Assembly (NCBI GenBank): GCA_003165155.1
Contig: PLSK01000285.1
Location: 19,814-56,915 of the forward strand
DNA length: 37,102 nucleotides
Source: Mycobacterium sp.
Lineage (GTDB): Bacteria; Actinomycetota; Actinomycetes; Mycobacteriales; Mycobacteriaceae
Reading direction: 5' to 3'
Numbering within the stretch: position 1 is the first letter of the stretch; each line of letters begins with the position of its first letter. The notes under the pieces were generated by a model. The model made no database searches, was not told the DNA's origin, and saw only the letters and a list, made by a program, of their open reading frames with translations. Below, piece after piece: positions 27,572-36,003 of this stretch. The translations under genes were made by a program, and so were the position numbers.

Positions 27572-28039
27572 ATGTCAGGTCGGAAGTTTTCGTTCGAGAT
27601 CAACCGCACCAGTAGCGCACCTGTCGCGACGTTGTTCCGGCTTGTCGCCGACGGTGCCGACTGGTCGCGCTGGGGCAAGCCGATGGTCGTCCAGTCGAGT
27701 TGGGCACGGCAGGGTGACCCGCCACCCGACGGCGTCGGCGCCGTTCGCAAGATCGGGATGTGGCCCATGTTCGTACAAGAAGAGATCGTGGTGTACGAAC
27801 AGGACCGCCGCCACGGCTACAAGCTGGTTGCACCCGCAACCCCGGCGAAGGATTACTACAGCGAAGTTGTCTTTACGCCGACTGCGACGGGCGGCACCGA
27901 CATCCGCTGGGCGGGCACGTTTATCGAAGGAGTTCCTGGGACGGGTCCAGTGATGCGGGCCTCGCTGGGCGGGGCGATCAAGTTCATCGTCAGCCGCCTA
28001 GTCAAGGCGGCCGAGCGCGAATCTGCCAGCAGCGCATAG
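27572..28039 (+). CDS. SRPBCC-family protein
   Basis: 155-aa START/Bet v 1-fold protein of the polyketide-cyclase/dehydrase-like group, which binds hydrophobic ligands. Pattern: an opening strand FSFEINRTSSAPVATLF, VADGADWSRWGKP, the GAVRKIG turn, EEIVVYEQDRRHGYKLV, TDIRWAGTF, and a final amphipathic helix. ATG at 27572 fits the family start; the frame opens 24 bases earlier. It diverges from the FAAL gene with about 120 bases between starts and ends at a strong terminator. It may bind or process a lipid linked to the FAAL, which is inference from position. Confidence 0.88.
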   Translation: MSGRKFSFEINRTSSAPVATLFRLVADGADWSRWGKPMVVQSSWARQGDPPPDGVGAVRKIGMWPMFVQEEIVVYEQDRRHGYKLVAPATPAKDYYSEVVFTPTATGGTDIRWAGTFIEGVPGTGPVMRASLGGAIKFIVSRLVKAAERESASSA

Positions 28040-28052
28040 CATTTAACATGGT

Positions 28053-28083
28053 GCGTGGCGGCCGCACCGAGCGGCCGCCACGC
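28053..28083. terminator. Strong bidirectional terminator hairpin
   Basis: GCGTGGCGGCCGC (28053-28065) and GCGGCCGCCACGC (28071-28083) form a perfect 13-bp stem with a 5-base loop, exactly between the convergent stops at 28039 and 28096. Confidence 0.8.
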
Positions 28084-28095
28084 TTCGAAACAAAA

Positions 28096-28527
28096 CTATG
28101 GGCCGGGGTGGTCCTCGACCCATTGACCCTGCTGCTCAGCTTGCTGAGCCTGCTGCTGGGCCGCCTCGTTCTGTTCTTCGGCCTGTTGTTCGGACTGTTG
28201 CATCTGCTGCAGCGCCTGCTGCTCCTGCTGTTGGGCTTGGTCGTTGCCGTCGTCGGCCGCAAAGCCACCGCCGGCCAGGTTCGGTGGGGTCTGCGGGAAT
28301 GGCAGGCGGGACGGGCCGCTGGCCGGCGCGGGTATGGTCGCGTCCGCGAGGCGCACCGATGCGGAATTCAGCACCGGTCCTGTCGTATCGGGTCGCGCGA
28401 CGTCGAAGAGCGCCAGCATGGCGACCGCCGCTGCGCCAGCGAAAATTAGCTGCATTATCCGCAATTGCCGGCGCCGCGCGCCGACCGTGTCGATGGTGTG
28501 GACCTGGGATGGGGTGATGGGGGTCAT
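28096..28527 (-). CDS. Single-pass membrane protein with Gln-rich coiled-coil tail
   Basis: 143-aa protein of unknown function. A basic N-terminal segment (ARRRQLRIM) precedes one transmembrane helix at about 24-42, then a Pro/Ala-rich linker and a C-terminal stretch (97-135) in which about 21 of 39 residues are Gln, broken by Glu, Ala and Met in a heptad-like way. This suggests an extracytoplasmic coiled coil. An AAAGGGGAG sequence lies upstream of ATG 28527. It is divergent from an SDR and convergent with the SRPBCC gene. No family recognised; gene reality is supported by the membrane helix and flanking terminator. Confidence 0.8.
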   Translation of the reverse strand: MTPITPSQVHTIDTVGARRRQLRIMQLIFAGAAAVAMLALFDVARPDTTGPVLNSASVRLADATIPAPASGPSRLPFPQTPPNLAGGGFAADDGNDQAQQQEQQALQQMQQSEQQAEEQNEAAQQQAQQAEQQGQWVEDHPGP

Positions 28528-28646
28528 ACCTATGTTTTGCTCCCCTTTGCTAGCTGCTGGCTGAGAAGTGGCTGTCGCGGGTATATGAGCTCATCCGGGC
28601 GGCTCGGCGCTTAAAACCGGGCGCACCCACGCGTAGGTTCCCGAGA

Positions 28647-29444
28647 ATGGACTTGCGGGGAAAGCGCGTGCTGATCACGGGAGCATCGCGGGGAATCGGC
28701 GAGTCCCTCGCCCACGCCTTTGCGGGCGCTGGGGCCGTTGTGGCCCTCGTTGCCCGAAGCGAAGAAGCGATTCAGACGCTGGCGGCAGAGCTCGGCGGCG
28801 CAGCCCACCCCGCTGACCTCTCGAACCCGACGCAGGTCGCGACCCTCATTCAGCGGGTCGAAGATGAAGCCGGCCCGATCGACGTCCTGGTGAATAACGC
28901 GGCCCTAGGCACGCCCGGCGGCTTCGCCGACGCTTCGGGCGACGAACTACGCCAAGTCACTGAGGTCAACTACCTTGCCCCGGCTGAACTATGCCGGCAA
29001 GCCATCCCCCGCATGCTTCGCCGCGGCGGCGGTCACATCGTCAATATCTCCTCTGGGGCAGGCTCTGTCGTATTCCCCGGCCTGGTGATCTATTCGGCTT
29101 CGAAAGCGGCGTTGTCCCACTTCACAGCGGGGTCGCGCGCCGACTTCCGGGGGTTACCAATCCGTACGACTCTCGTGGAACTCGGACCCGTCCTCACCGA
29201 AATGCTGGCGCACACTGAGGATTACGAGCCGACGGCCAAATCATTCGAGCGGGCTTACCGTCTGCGTGCCGGGATTAAGCTCCCCAGGGAGAAGGTGGCC
29301 GGAGATGTCATCAGGGCAGTACAGAGAGACCGACGCCACCTACGAATTCCCAAGCGGAGCGCCCTGTTCCCATTGATCGCCGAAGTACCTCGCCGAGCCG
29401 GTGAGATCATGCTTACTGGCATTCCTCACCAGTCGAAATCGTAG
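28647..29444 (+). CDS. Classical SDR oxidoreductase
   Basis: 265-aa short-chain dehydrogenase. TGASRGIG at 11-18 binds the cofactor, NNAA follows beta-4, and the active site is S135/S136, Y149 and K153 (YSASK). The C-terminal region is longer and more basic than in most SDRs (KLPREKVAGDVIRAVQRDRRHLRIPKRS, split here by function rather than motif), a feature of SDRs acting on lipids or steroids at membranes. Single gene, convergent with the luciferase-like gene 13 bases away. The substrate is unknown. Confidence 0.93.
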   Translation: MDLRGKRVLITGASRGIGESLAHAFAGAGAVVALVARSEEAIQTLAAELGGAAHPADLSNPTQVATLIQRVEDEAGPIDVLVNNAALGTPGGFADASGDELRQVTEVNYLAPAELCRQAIPRMLRRGGGHIVNISSGAGSVVFPGLVIYSASKAALSHFTAGSRADFRGLPIRTTLVELGPVLTEMLAHTEDYEPTAKSFERAYRLRAGIKLPREKVAGDVIRAVQRDRRHLRIPKRSALFPLIAEVPRRAGEIMLTGIPHQSKS

Positions 29445-29457
29445 GACTGCAGGCCGC

Positions 29458-30630
29458 TCAGGCCGGATTCGTCGATCGTTTCTCGTCTTCATACTTCTTG
29501 GTCATGTGCGCGACGGCGTCGTTCTGAGACTGCGCGAGGCCTTCCCGCAAATCGCTGGCGCGCGCCGCCGCGTCCAGTGTCGGCTGCGCCTGGCCCTGAA
29601 AGTGCGGTATCACTTCGGCGGCGAACAATTCGGCGCAGCGTTTGGTCGCCGCCGGATTGGCCCACTCGTGGCCCATGTGCAGCAGGCAACCGAAGCCGCC
29701 GGATTGATCCCAGATCCGCTGCACCTGTGCCCGCGCCTGCTCGGGTGTGCCGATCACGCCCGCTCCATTGTTATTGATGACGTCGATCATCTCGTCGATC
29801 TGCTCACCCGGCATCTCCATCTGCGGGAACGCGGCAACCTTCTGGAAGTACCGGAACCATGGCGCCATGCCGAATTTCACCTCTTCGCGGGCCTGTTTCT
29901 CTGTTTCGGCGATATGGAACAGGCTGACCAAGGTCCAGTTCTTGCGGTCGACCTGCGTGCCGAAGACCGCCGCTCGCTCTTGGACGATGTCCCAGTGGTA
30001 GGACAACGCATTGAAGCCTTCGATGGTCAGCGTCGCCCCAATGGACAGTAGTCCGATGCCGTGCTTGCCGGCCAGCCGCGCACCGGTCGGCGAGGCGACG
30101 GCGGCCACCGCGAGGGGGATTCCGCCGTCGGAGTACGGGGCAAGCTGCAAACGAGCGTCGACCAACTGGTGTGTGGCGGTTTTGGCGCTCACCGTCTCCC
30201 CCGCCAGCAGCCGGACGACGATGTCGAGGTTTGTCTCGAGCAGCTCGCGGGTGTCGGTGGGAGTCAGCCCGATCATCGCGGAATCCGACGGTAGTGAGCC
30301 CGGACCGACGCCGCCGATCACTCGGCCGTGTGTGAGGTGATCCAGCAGCATCAGCCGGTCGGCGACCCACAGCGGGTTGTGGTAGGAGAGCGAGGTGACC
30401 CCGGTACCAAACTTGATTCGCTTGGCGCGTTGCGACGCAGCGCCGATGAAGATCTCCGGTGAACTGATGATCTCGCTGCCGGCCGAGTGATGCTCCCCCA
30501 ACCACACTTCGTCGAAGCCGACCGCGTCGAGATGTTCGATGAACGCAAGGTCACGCTGCAGTGCGAGCGTGGGATTGGTGCCCGCTCGGTGGAATGGGGC
30601 GATGAAGTATCCGAACCTGAGCTTCGCCAT
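29458..30630 (-). CDS. Luciferase-like (LLM class) flavin-dependent oxidoreductase
   Basis: 390-aa member of the bacterial luciferase superfamily; such proteins use FMN or F420, and mycobacteria have many of them. Family signs are a GYFIAPFHRAG start, FDEVWLGEHHSAG, GTGVTSLSYHNPLWVADRLMLLDHLTHGR, VIGGVGPGSLPSD, and VIGTPEQARAQVQRI near the C-terminus. The HH pair and HNPL pattern fit alkanal-monooxygenase-like members, so a monooxygenase using reduced FMN is the likelier reading. ATG at 30630 was chosen because the family starts there. The substrate is unknown. Confidence 0.93.
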   Translation of the reverse strand: MAKLRFGYFIAPFHRAGTNPTLALQRDLAFIEHLDAVGFDEVWLGEHHSAGSEIISSPEIFIGAASQRAKRIKFGTGVTSLSYHNPLWVADRLMLLDHLTHGRVIGGVGPGSLPSDSAMIGLTPTDTRELLETNLDIVVRLLAGETVSAKTATHQLVDARLQLAPYSDGGIPLAVAAVASPTGARLAGKHGIGLLSIGATLTIEGFNALSYHWDIVQERAAVFGTQVDRKNWTLVSLFHIAETEKQAREEVKFGMAPWFRYFQKVAAFPQMEMPGEQIDEMIDVINNNGAGVIGTPEQARAQVQRIWDQSGGFGCLLHMGHEWANPAATKRCAELFAAEVIPHFQGQAQPTLDAAARASDLREGLAQSQNDAVAHMTKKYEDEKRSTNPA

Positions 30631-30938
30631 TGAAGTCCCCTTGGAAGTCGAGTTGCAAGGAACCATAACCCGAATCAGCCGCTCGCTTTCGGCCAGGTGG
30701 GATCATCGTTGCTAAGCCGATGGGGCCAGGTCAGCATGGCCCCATCGGCTTAGGGAGCAAGTTTGTGTCTTAACAAAGAGATCACGCATCGCTTTTGCGA
30801 AACGAATCACGGGGTATAGCCGTCGCAGACGTTCGCCGCACCGTCGAAGAGCGCGAACGCCGTCCTTGCTTGGGCTCTCTCGCATCTGGTGTTACCCGCC
30901 GTTACGCGTGAGCAAACAACACGAAACCTGACGCGCGA
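30631..30938. other. Intergenic region of 308 bases
   Basis: No confident gene. It holds a long perfect hairpin (listed separately). On the minus strand the icl2 frame continues past its TAG for about 45 codons without another stop, ending in a Cys-containing tail; I see no reason to treat this as coding. Confidence 0.5.
30711..30752. terminator. 17-bp perfect inverted repeat downstream of icl2
   Basis: CTAAGCCGATGGGGCCA (30711-30727) and TGGCCCCATCGGCTTAG (30736-30752) are perfectly complementary around the 8-base loop GGTCAGCA. It lies about 190 bases beyond the icl2 stop and 80 upstream of the luciferase-like gene. There is no T-run on either side, so it may be a U-less terminator, an RNA-processing stem or a mobile-element remnant. 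Confidence 0.55.
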
Positions 30939-33227
30939 CTACGCCTCCTTGGTGATCAACTTCCGCAGCTCCACACGGTCCGGCTTGAGCAGCTCGGCGA
31001 TGCGCGGTCGGTTCACCTCGGCCACGATGATCTCGCCCACGTCCTGATTGACCTCGCTGAAGATGCCGTGCGACTTCATCTTCTCGGTTTGATAGATGTT
31101 GTCCTCGGTGGGGGTCACGTAATACACCGCGTCTGCCTTGAAGCGGTGCACCAGCCACAGGTGGATCAACGTCATCAGGCGCTTTTGACGTAGGTTCTCG
31201 GCGTAGGTGTTCTGGTCGCGCACCGTCAGGATGCTGCGGCCGTGCCGGTCTTTGATGGGATCCACGATCACGTTGGCGAGCGGCTCGTCGCCGTCGCCGT
31301 AGATGCCGAGTTCGAGGACATCCGAGCCGGCGCGTCGCGGGCGCAGCTGCACCCGCAGCTTCTCCGGAAGTTGGTAGTACTCGCTCCACATCGTCAGCCA
31401 TTCCTCCAACAGCTTCTTCGGCACCTCGGTCTGCACGAGATGCTGGTGCTGGGTGGAACCCGCCCCCATAGACTTGGTGGTCGCCGTGCGGCCCGACGAC
31501 GCGGCCAGCGCGGCATCGCTTCGTGGCCCACCGACCAGGGTTTGCGGTGTGCGGTAAGGGGATTCGACCAGGCGCATCTTGCGCTGCAGGCGAGCCAGCG
31601 CCAGCATGCCGTCCTGCCGGAGGTTGGTGGCGAATTCCTCGGCGGCGACGCCGTCGATCTGATGTCCGCCGTAGGTGATGAAGTTGAAGACGAAGCCCAT
31701 CTTGCCGAGTTCCTCAGGGAACTCCTTCATCTGCTCGTCGGTCATGCCGGTGGTGTCCCAGTTGAAGGACGGCGACAGGTTGTAGGCCAACATCTGGTCG
31801 GGGAACTCGGCGTGGATCGCCTCGGCGAACTGCCGGGCATCGGCGAGATCCGCGGTCTTGGTCTCCATCCAGAGGATGTCGGCGAAAGGTGCCGCCGCCA
31901 GCGACTTGGCGATCGCATACGGTATGCCACCACGGATCTGGTAGTAGCCCTCTGGGCTCCTCGCCAGCTCGGGGTCCCACGGCGGGTCCGCGCCCAGCTC
32001 CCTGGCCTTCTCCCGGGCTGCGTAGTGCGACGTCCGGGCGGCGAACTTCCGCCACTCCTCGGGGCTCATGTGCGCCGGCTCGTCTTCGCTCACGCCGAAT
32101 GCGAGCAGCTCTGCCACGGCGTCGCCGTAGGTCATCACCCCCGCGGCGTCCTCCCAGGCAGCCACGAACCGGGACTCGACCTGGTCGAACAGGTCGTCGA
32201 TCGAGCCCTTCCCGTTCTCCCGCCAGGTGTTGACGGCGTCGGAGACCAGGCCCAAGATCCCTTCGCGCTCAAGCCACGCGTTGGCGAAGGCGTACTCGCC
32301 GTCGGCGAGCGCGTAGAGCAGGTGGCCGTTGAGTTCCTTGACGCCCAGCTCGTAGAAGCGCCGCACCAACGCCAGGAAACAGCCTTTGTAGGAAGGAATG
32401 CCCAGGTTGGTGGCGCCGAGCAGGAACGCCTGGTCGCGCTCGTCGGAGCGGCTGTCGATCAGGTTTGCCGCTTCGGCGTCGGTGCGCGCGACGATGATGC
32501 CCGGCACCCGCATGATGTCGAGCTGGAAGCGCGCGGCGTTGAGGCGCTTGATCTGCTCGTCCGATGGCACCAGCACCTTGCCGCCCTGGTGGCCGCATTT
32601 CTTGGTGCCCGGCCGCTGGTCCTCGATGTGGTAGCCGGGCACTCCGACCTCGACGAAGCGGCGGATCAGGTTGCGCACGTGCGGGTCACCGCCGTGGCCG
32701 GTGTCGGCGTCGGCGATGATGAACGGCCGGAAGTCGTACTCCTTGGCCGCGGCGCGCTGAGCGTCGGTCATCTGCAGGCGCTGGTAATGCTGGTTGCGGT
32801 CTGCGGTGAGCAGGGCGCGCACCAGCACCGCGGCGTCGTCGGGGACCTGGCTGAGCGGGTAGCTGGCCAGGTCGGGCCCCGGGTCCTCAGTGGTGGAACC
32901 CTTGGCGGAGGTTGCCCAGCCGCCGAGGTAAATGCCCTCGATGCCCATCCGCTTCATGCTCACCGCCTGGCCGGGCGAGTATGGGCCGAATGTGGTGATG
33001 CTCTTCTTCTGTGCGTAGAGCTCGCGCAGGCGATCGTAGAAGGCCGCCGCCGCGTCTCGCGCGACGGTGTAGTCGGTGGGGATGGTGCCGCGCTGCTCGA
33101 CGACTTGGCGAGCCGTGTAGAGGCGGGTTATCCCGGCAAAACGTGACCCATCGATGTATCGCTGCGTGGCGGCGACATCTTGTTCGAAGGGTGTGTGGAC
33201 CTCATTGTCCGTTTCGATGATGGCCAT
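30939..33227 (-). CDS. icl2: Isocitrate lyase, long Icl2/AceA type
   Basis: 762-aa isocitrate lyase of the long mycobacterial type, splitting isocitrate into glyoxylate and succinate for the glyoxylate shunt and, in mycobacteria, the methylcitrate cycle. The catalytic signature is T-K-K-C-G-H at 208-213 with C211; the metal-site strand [10 protein letters not shown] lies at 171-180. The extra middle and C-terminal domains specific to Icl2 are complete. In M. tuberculosis H37Rv the gene is split into aceAa and aceAb; here it is one frame. ATG at 33227 follows AGGGAG by about 8 bases. A TnpB gene lies directly upstream and its frame is open into icl2, so transcription may be shared with it. Confidence 0.95.
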   Translation of the reverse strand: MAIIETDNEVHTPFEQDVAATQRYIDGSRFAGITRLYTARQVVEQRGTIPTDYTVARDAAAAFYDRLRELYAQKKSITTFGPYSPGQAVSMKRMGIEGIYLGGWATSAKGSTTEDPGPDLASYPLSQVPDDAAVLVRALLTADRNQHYQRLQMTDAQRAAAKEYDFRPFIIADADTGHGGDPHVRNLIRRFVEVGVPGYHIEDQRPGTKKCGHQGGKVLVPSDEQIKRLNAARFQLDIMRVPGIIVARTDAEAANLIDSRSDERDQAFLLGATNLGIPSYKGCFLALVRRFYELGVKELNGHLLYALADGEYAFANAWLEREGILGLVSDAVNTWRENGKGSIDDLFDQVESRFVAAWEDAAGVMTYGDAVAELLAFGVSEDEPAHMSPEEWRKFAARTSHYAAREKARELGADPPWDPELARSPEGYYQIRGGIPYAIAKSLAAAPFADILWMETKTADLADARQFAEAIHAEFPDQMLAYNLSPSFNWDTTGMTDEQMKEFPEELGKMGFVFNFITYGGHQIDGVAAEEFATNLRQDGMLALARLQRKMRLVESPYRTPQTLVGGPRSDAALAASSGRTATTKSMGAGSTQHQHLVQTEVPKKLLEEWLTMWSEYYQLPEKLRVQLRPRRAGSDVLELGIYGDGDEPLANVIVDPIKDRHGRSILTVRDQNTYAENLRQKRLMTLIHLWLVHRFKADAVYYVTPTEDNIYQTEKMKSHGIFSEVNQDVGEIIVAEVNRPRIAELLKPDRVELRKLITKEA

Positions 33228-33301
33228 GCACTTACGCTCCCTGTTCGGCACGTTACTGATGGGTAGCATCCTATCCGTTGCGAGTGAGTGATCGTTAGTG
33301 G

Positions 33302-34685
33302 TCACGCGACTCGCACCCCATCTCGGGGTTGTTCCCCAGCCGGCTGGGTGGCCGGTTCCCTTCCGCGCTTCACAACCACCTGCCCGGCCACGCCGGGTCT
33401 TACGGTCGGCTCCACGCTTGACGGCGGCCCCAACTGGGCCGACGGCGGTGGATGGGAGCTCCCACCGCGCGAGGTTGATCGCGGCGTTGTCGTCACGCTG
33501 ATGCGATACCGAACACGTGGCGCACTGCCAATGCTCGGCCCAGCCGATGTCCTGCACATGCCCGCAGGCATGGCAGGTCTTCGACGACGGGAACCAGCGG
33601 TCAGCAACGACCAGCTGCGACCCGTACCAGCCCGTCTTGTAGGACAATTGGCGCCGCGGTGTGGCCAAGGCTGCGTCGGAGAGCCCGCGCCGCCTGGCGC
33701 GGGCCCCGGGCAGGCCCTTTTGCCGCAGCATCCCGGCCGCGTCCAAACCTTCCACCACGATCCGGCCGTGGGTTTTAGCCAACCGTGTTGTCAGGACGTG
33801 CAGGTGGTGGGTGCGGACATCGTTGACCCGGCGATGCAGCCGGGACAGTTCAGTGGTGCGTTCCCGGTAGCGTCGGGAACCTTTCACACAGCGCGAGCAG
33901 GCACGCGAAACATGTCGTAACTCGCGCAGCGCTGTGTGCAACGGGCGCGGGTTCTCGACGCGTTCGATCACGGTGCCGCCAGCGGTGGCCACGGTCGCCA
34001 AGTGCCGCACCCCGACATCAACACCAACCCGCGATCCAGACAACGCGACGCTGGGTTGCTGGGGGCGTTGGACAAGCACCCGCACACTCGCGTCCAAACG
34101 CGTGCCGTTGCGGCGCACCGAGATCGCCAGCACCCGCGCCCGCCCGGCACGGATGAGGCGTTCGATGCGACGGGTGTTCTCGTGCGTACGGACGGTCCCG
34201 ATTACCGGCAGCGTGAGGTGGCGGCGGTCGGGCTCGACCCGCATCGCGCCGGTGCTAAAGCACACCCGGTCGTGGTCGCGGCCTTTGCGTTTGAACCGCG
34301 GGAACCCGACCCGTTTCCCCGCGCGCCTACCGGCACGGGAGCTCTGCCAGTTCCAGTAGGCGTTCACCGCGCCGGTGATGCCGTCGGCGTAGGCCTCCTT
34401 GGAGCATTCGGGCCACCACACCGCACCGGTCTCAGTGTTGACACACACGTCGTCTTTGACGGTGTTCCAGCGTTTGCGTAGCACCTGAAGAGACGGCTTC
34501 GCGGTCGCCATCCCAGCCGTGTGCCACGCTTGGATATCGGCTTTCAGGGTGGCCACGGCCCAGTTGTATGCCTTGCGCCGCGCGCCGAAATGCCGCGCCA
34601 AGCGGCGGGCTTGATCCTCGGTCGGGTCCAGCGTGAACCGGAACGCCTGCACACGCCAGCCTTCAGGGACGTCAAACCTCGCCAT
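33302..34685 (-). mobile_element. tnpB: TnpB (IS605/IS607-type OrfB) RNA-guided nuclease gene, native stop lost by frameshift
   Basis: Transposon-encoded TnpB of about 460 aa, the family ancestral to Cas12. From MARF at 34685: an N-terminal wedge region, then RuvC residues D223 ([10 protein letters not shown]), E312 ([11 protein letters not shown]) and D398 ([12 protein letters not shown]). The zinc ribbon is C371-x2-C374 and C388-x2-C391. All catalytic residues are present. The main frame reads on after about 33340 without a stop into icl2. Dropping one G from the G4 run at 33334-33337 would instead give the ending [10 protein letters not shown] with TGA at 33304-33302, which looks like the usual tail. 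No TnpA transposase is adjacent. Confidence 0.88.
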
Positions 34686-34812
34686 CAGGGCGCACCCCAC
34701 CATCGCGCTCAGCCCACGCCGCCAAATACATACTTCTGTTCCTACAACACACCACCGACAACGACCGACCACTCACCAGGCAACAGCTGGCACCCCGTTT
34801 AAGGACGCCGAA

Positions 34813-35523
34813 TCATCGGTTGCTGCGTGACAGCCAATCCCGCTGGTGACGGATGAACTCTGCGTCGACGACGTTCCCATGACCCGGCACATAGAGGGCG
34901 TCGGGTCCACCGATCGCGAGGACCCGGTCAAGGGTTCCGGGCCAGGCCGCGAGATCGGAATCGGCGTCGATCGCGGGGTCCGCGGACTCCTCGACGAGAT
35001 CACCGGTGAACACCACCAGCGGGGTGTGTTCATCGTCGGCCGGGGGTACGACCACGATCAGGTCCGACGTGGTGTGGCCACGGCCCGGGTGGGTGATGGT
35101 TGCGGTGCGGTCGCCGAGATTGATGGTGTCTTCGTACGTTCCGCGCCGCGGCGGGCGCAAGGCCGCGACGGCGCGGTCGATTTCCGCGGCGTCGGCCCCG
35201 TAATGCAGCGCGTCGTCGCGAATCTCGTCGGTGGCCGACGACAGGTATTCGACCACCTCGGGCGCGCAGTAGATGTCGGCTTCGGCGAACTGCGAGGATC
35301 CCAGGACGTGGTCGAAGTGCTTGTGCGTCAACACAACATGGGTGATCGGACCCCCGGTGATCTGCCGCGCGTCGCGCTCGATTCCGGCCGCTTCGGAAAG
35401 CGTGGTGCCTGTGTCGATCAGCAGCGTTCCGGTGCGCCCCTGCACCAGCCCGACGGTGACATCGCAGAACGGCAGCCGACAGCGATGTACGCCGGAGGTG
35501 AGCTGCTCCCACGTGAAATGCAC
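34813..35523 (-). CDS. Metallo-beta-lactamase-fold hydrolase
   Basis: 236-aa MBL-fold metallohydrolase. The metal site is complete in outline: H-x-H-x-D-H as T-H-K-H-F-D-H in VVLTHKHFDHVLG, a further His in HPGRGHTTSD, an Asp in FTGDLVEE, and a final His in YVPGHGNVVD. Cysteines suggest no disulfide role. The start is uncertain: GTG at 35523 is used because the frame upstream has no family character and no good ribosome-binding site is visible. Its place next to fadB5 and near icl2 corresponds, as I recall, to Rv1913 of M. tuberculosis. The substrate is unknown. Confidence 0.88.
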   Translation of the reverse strand: MHFTWEQLTSGVHRCRLPFCDVTVGLVQGRTGTLLIDTGTTLSEAAGIERDARQITGGPITHVVLTHKHFDHVLGSSQFAEADIYCAPEVVEYLSSATDEIRDDALHYGADAAEIDRAVAALRPPRRGTYEDTINLGDRTATITHPGRGHTTSDLIVVVPPADDEHTPLVVFTGDLVEESADPAIDADSDLAAWPGTLDRVLAIGGPDALYVPGHGNVVDAEFIRHQRDWLSRSNR

Positions 35524-35546
35524 CAAAGGAAGATAGCGCCCGCTGA

Positions 35547-35570
35547 GGGCTGTCGAAAGGGCTGTCGAAA
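35547..35570. repeat. 12-bp tandem duplication in a divergent promoter region
   Basis: GGGCTGTCGAAA occurs twice back to back (35547-35558 and 35559-35570), 14 bases before the start of the SRPBCC gene and just upstream of the divergent MBL gene. It could be a pair of direct-repeat protein sites or a replication-slippage product. Confidence 0.55.
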
Positions 35571-35583
35571 GTACGATTCGGAA

Positions 35584-35994
35584 ATGACCCACACGTCCAA
35601 GACTGAGACAATCCGGGTGGACCAATATGTGGCTGCGCCACCGCACACGGTGTGGCGGATGCTGACCGAATCCGAGTTGCTGCGGTTGTGGTTGGCCGAG
35701 GGTCAGGTGGCCGCGGTGGTCGGCCACCAATTCACCCTCGACATGCCGGGCTACGGCAAGCAACCCTGCAAGGTGCTCGAGGTCGACGAACCGCACCGGT
35801 ACGTCTACACCTTCACCGCTGCATGGACCCTCGCCTGGCGCCTAGAGGCCGAAGGCGCCGGCACCCGGGTGTTCCTGGAACTGAGCGGCTTTGATTTGAA
35901 GAATAAGACGATGGCCGAGGCCCTCAACTGGATGGGCGCCGGGTGGCGCGACGTCGTTCTGCCCCGCCTCGCGGCCTCCGCCGTACAGGCATAG
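35584..35994 (+). CDS. SRPBCC-family protein
   Basis: 136-aa START/Bet v 1-like protein of the AHSA1/polyketide-cyclase type. It shows the usual order: strand TIRVDQYVAAPPHTVWRMLT, ESELLRLWLAEG, a central sheet with MPGYGKQPCKVLEVDEPHRY, and TRVFLELSGFDLK before a long C-terminal helix ending RDVVLPRLAA. The ligand is unknown. ATG at 35584 is the natural start. It is followed 9 bases later by fadB5 on the same strand, so the two are likely one operon, and it is divergent from the MBL-fold gene. Confidence 0.88.
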   Translation: MTHTSKTETIRVDQYVAAPPHTVWRMLTESELLRLWLAEGQVAAVVGHQFTLDMPGYGKQPCKVLEVDEPHRYVYTFTAAWTLAWRLEAEGAGTRVFLELSGFDLKNKTMAEALNWMGAGWRDVVLPRLAASAVQA

Positions 35995-36003
35995 GTCCAG
36001 ACC

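Noticed and set aside
28585-28594. ATGAGCTCAT palindrome between the Gln-rich protein and SDR genes
   Set aside because: A 10-bp palindrome is expected by chance in a window this size and no second site supports it.
30802-30938. In-frame continuation beyond the icl2 TAG ending ALFDGAANVCDGYTP
   Set aside because: It needs stop-codon read-through, has no known counterpart in Icl2, and no ribosome-binding site or start supports a separate gene.
31242-33146. 634-codon plus-strand open frame opposite icl2
   Set aside because: It mirrors the strongly supported isocitrate lyase and has shadow-like composition with no domain.
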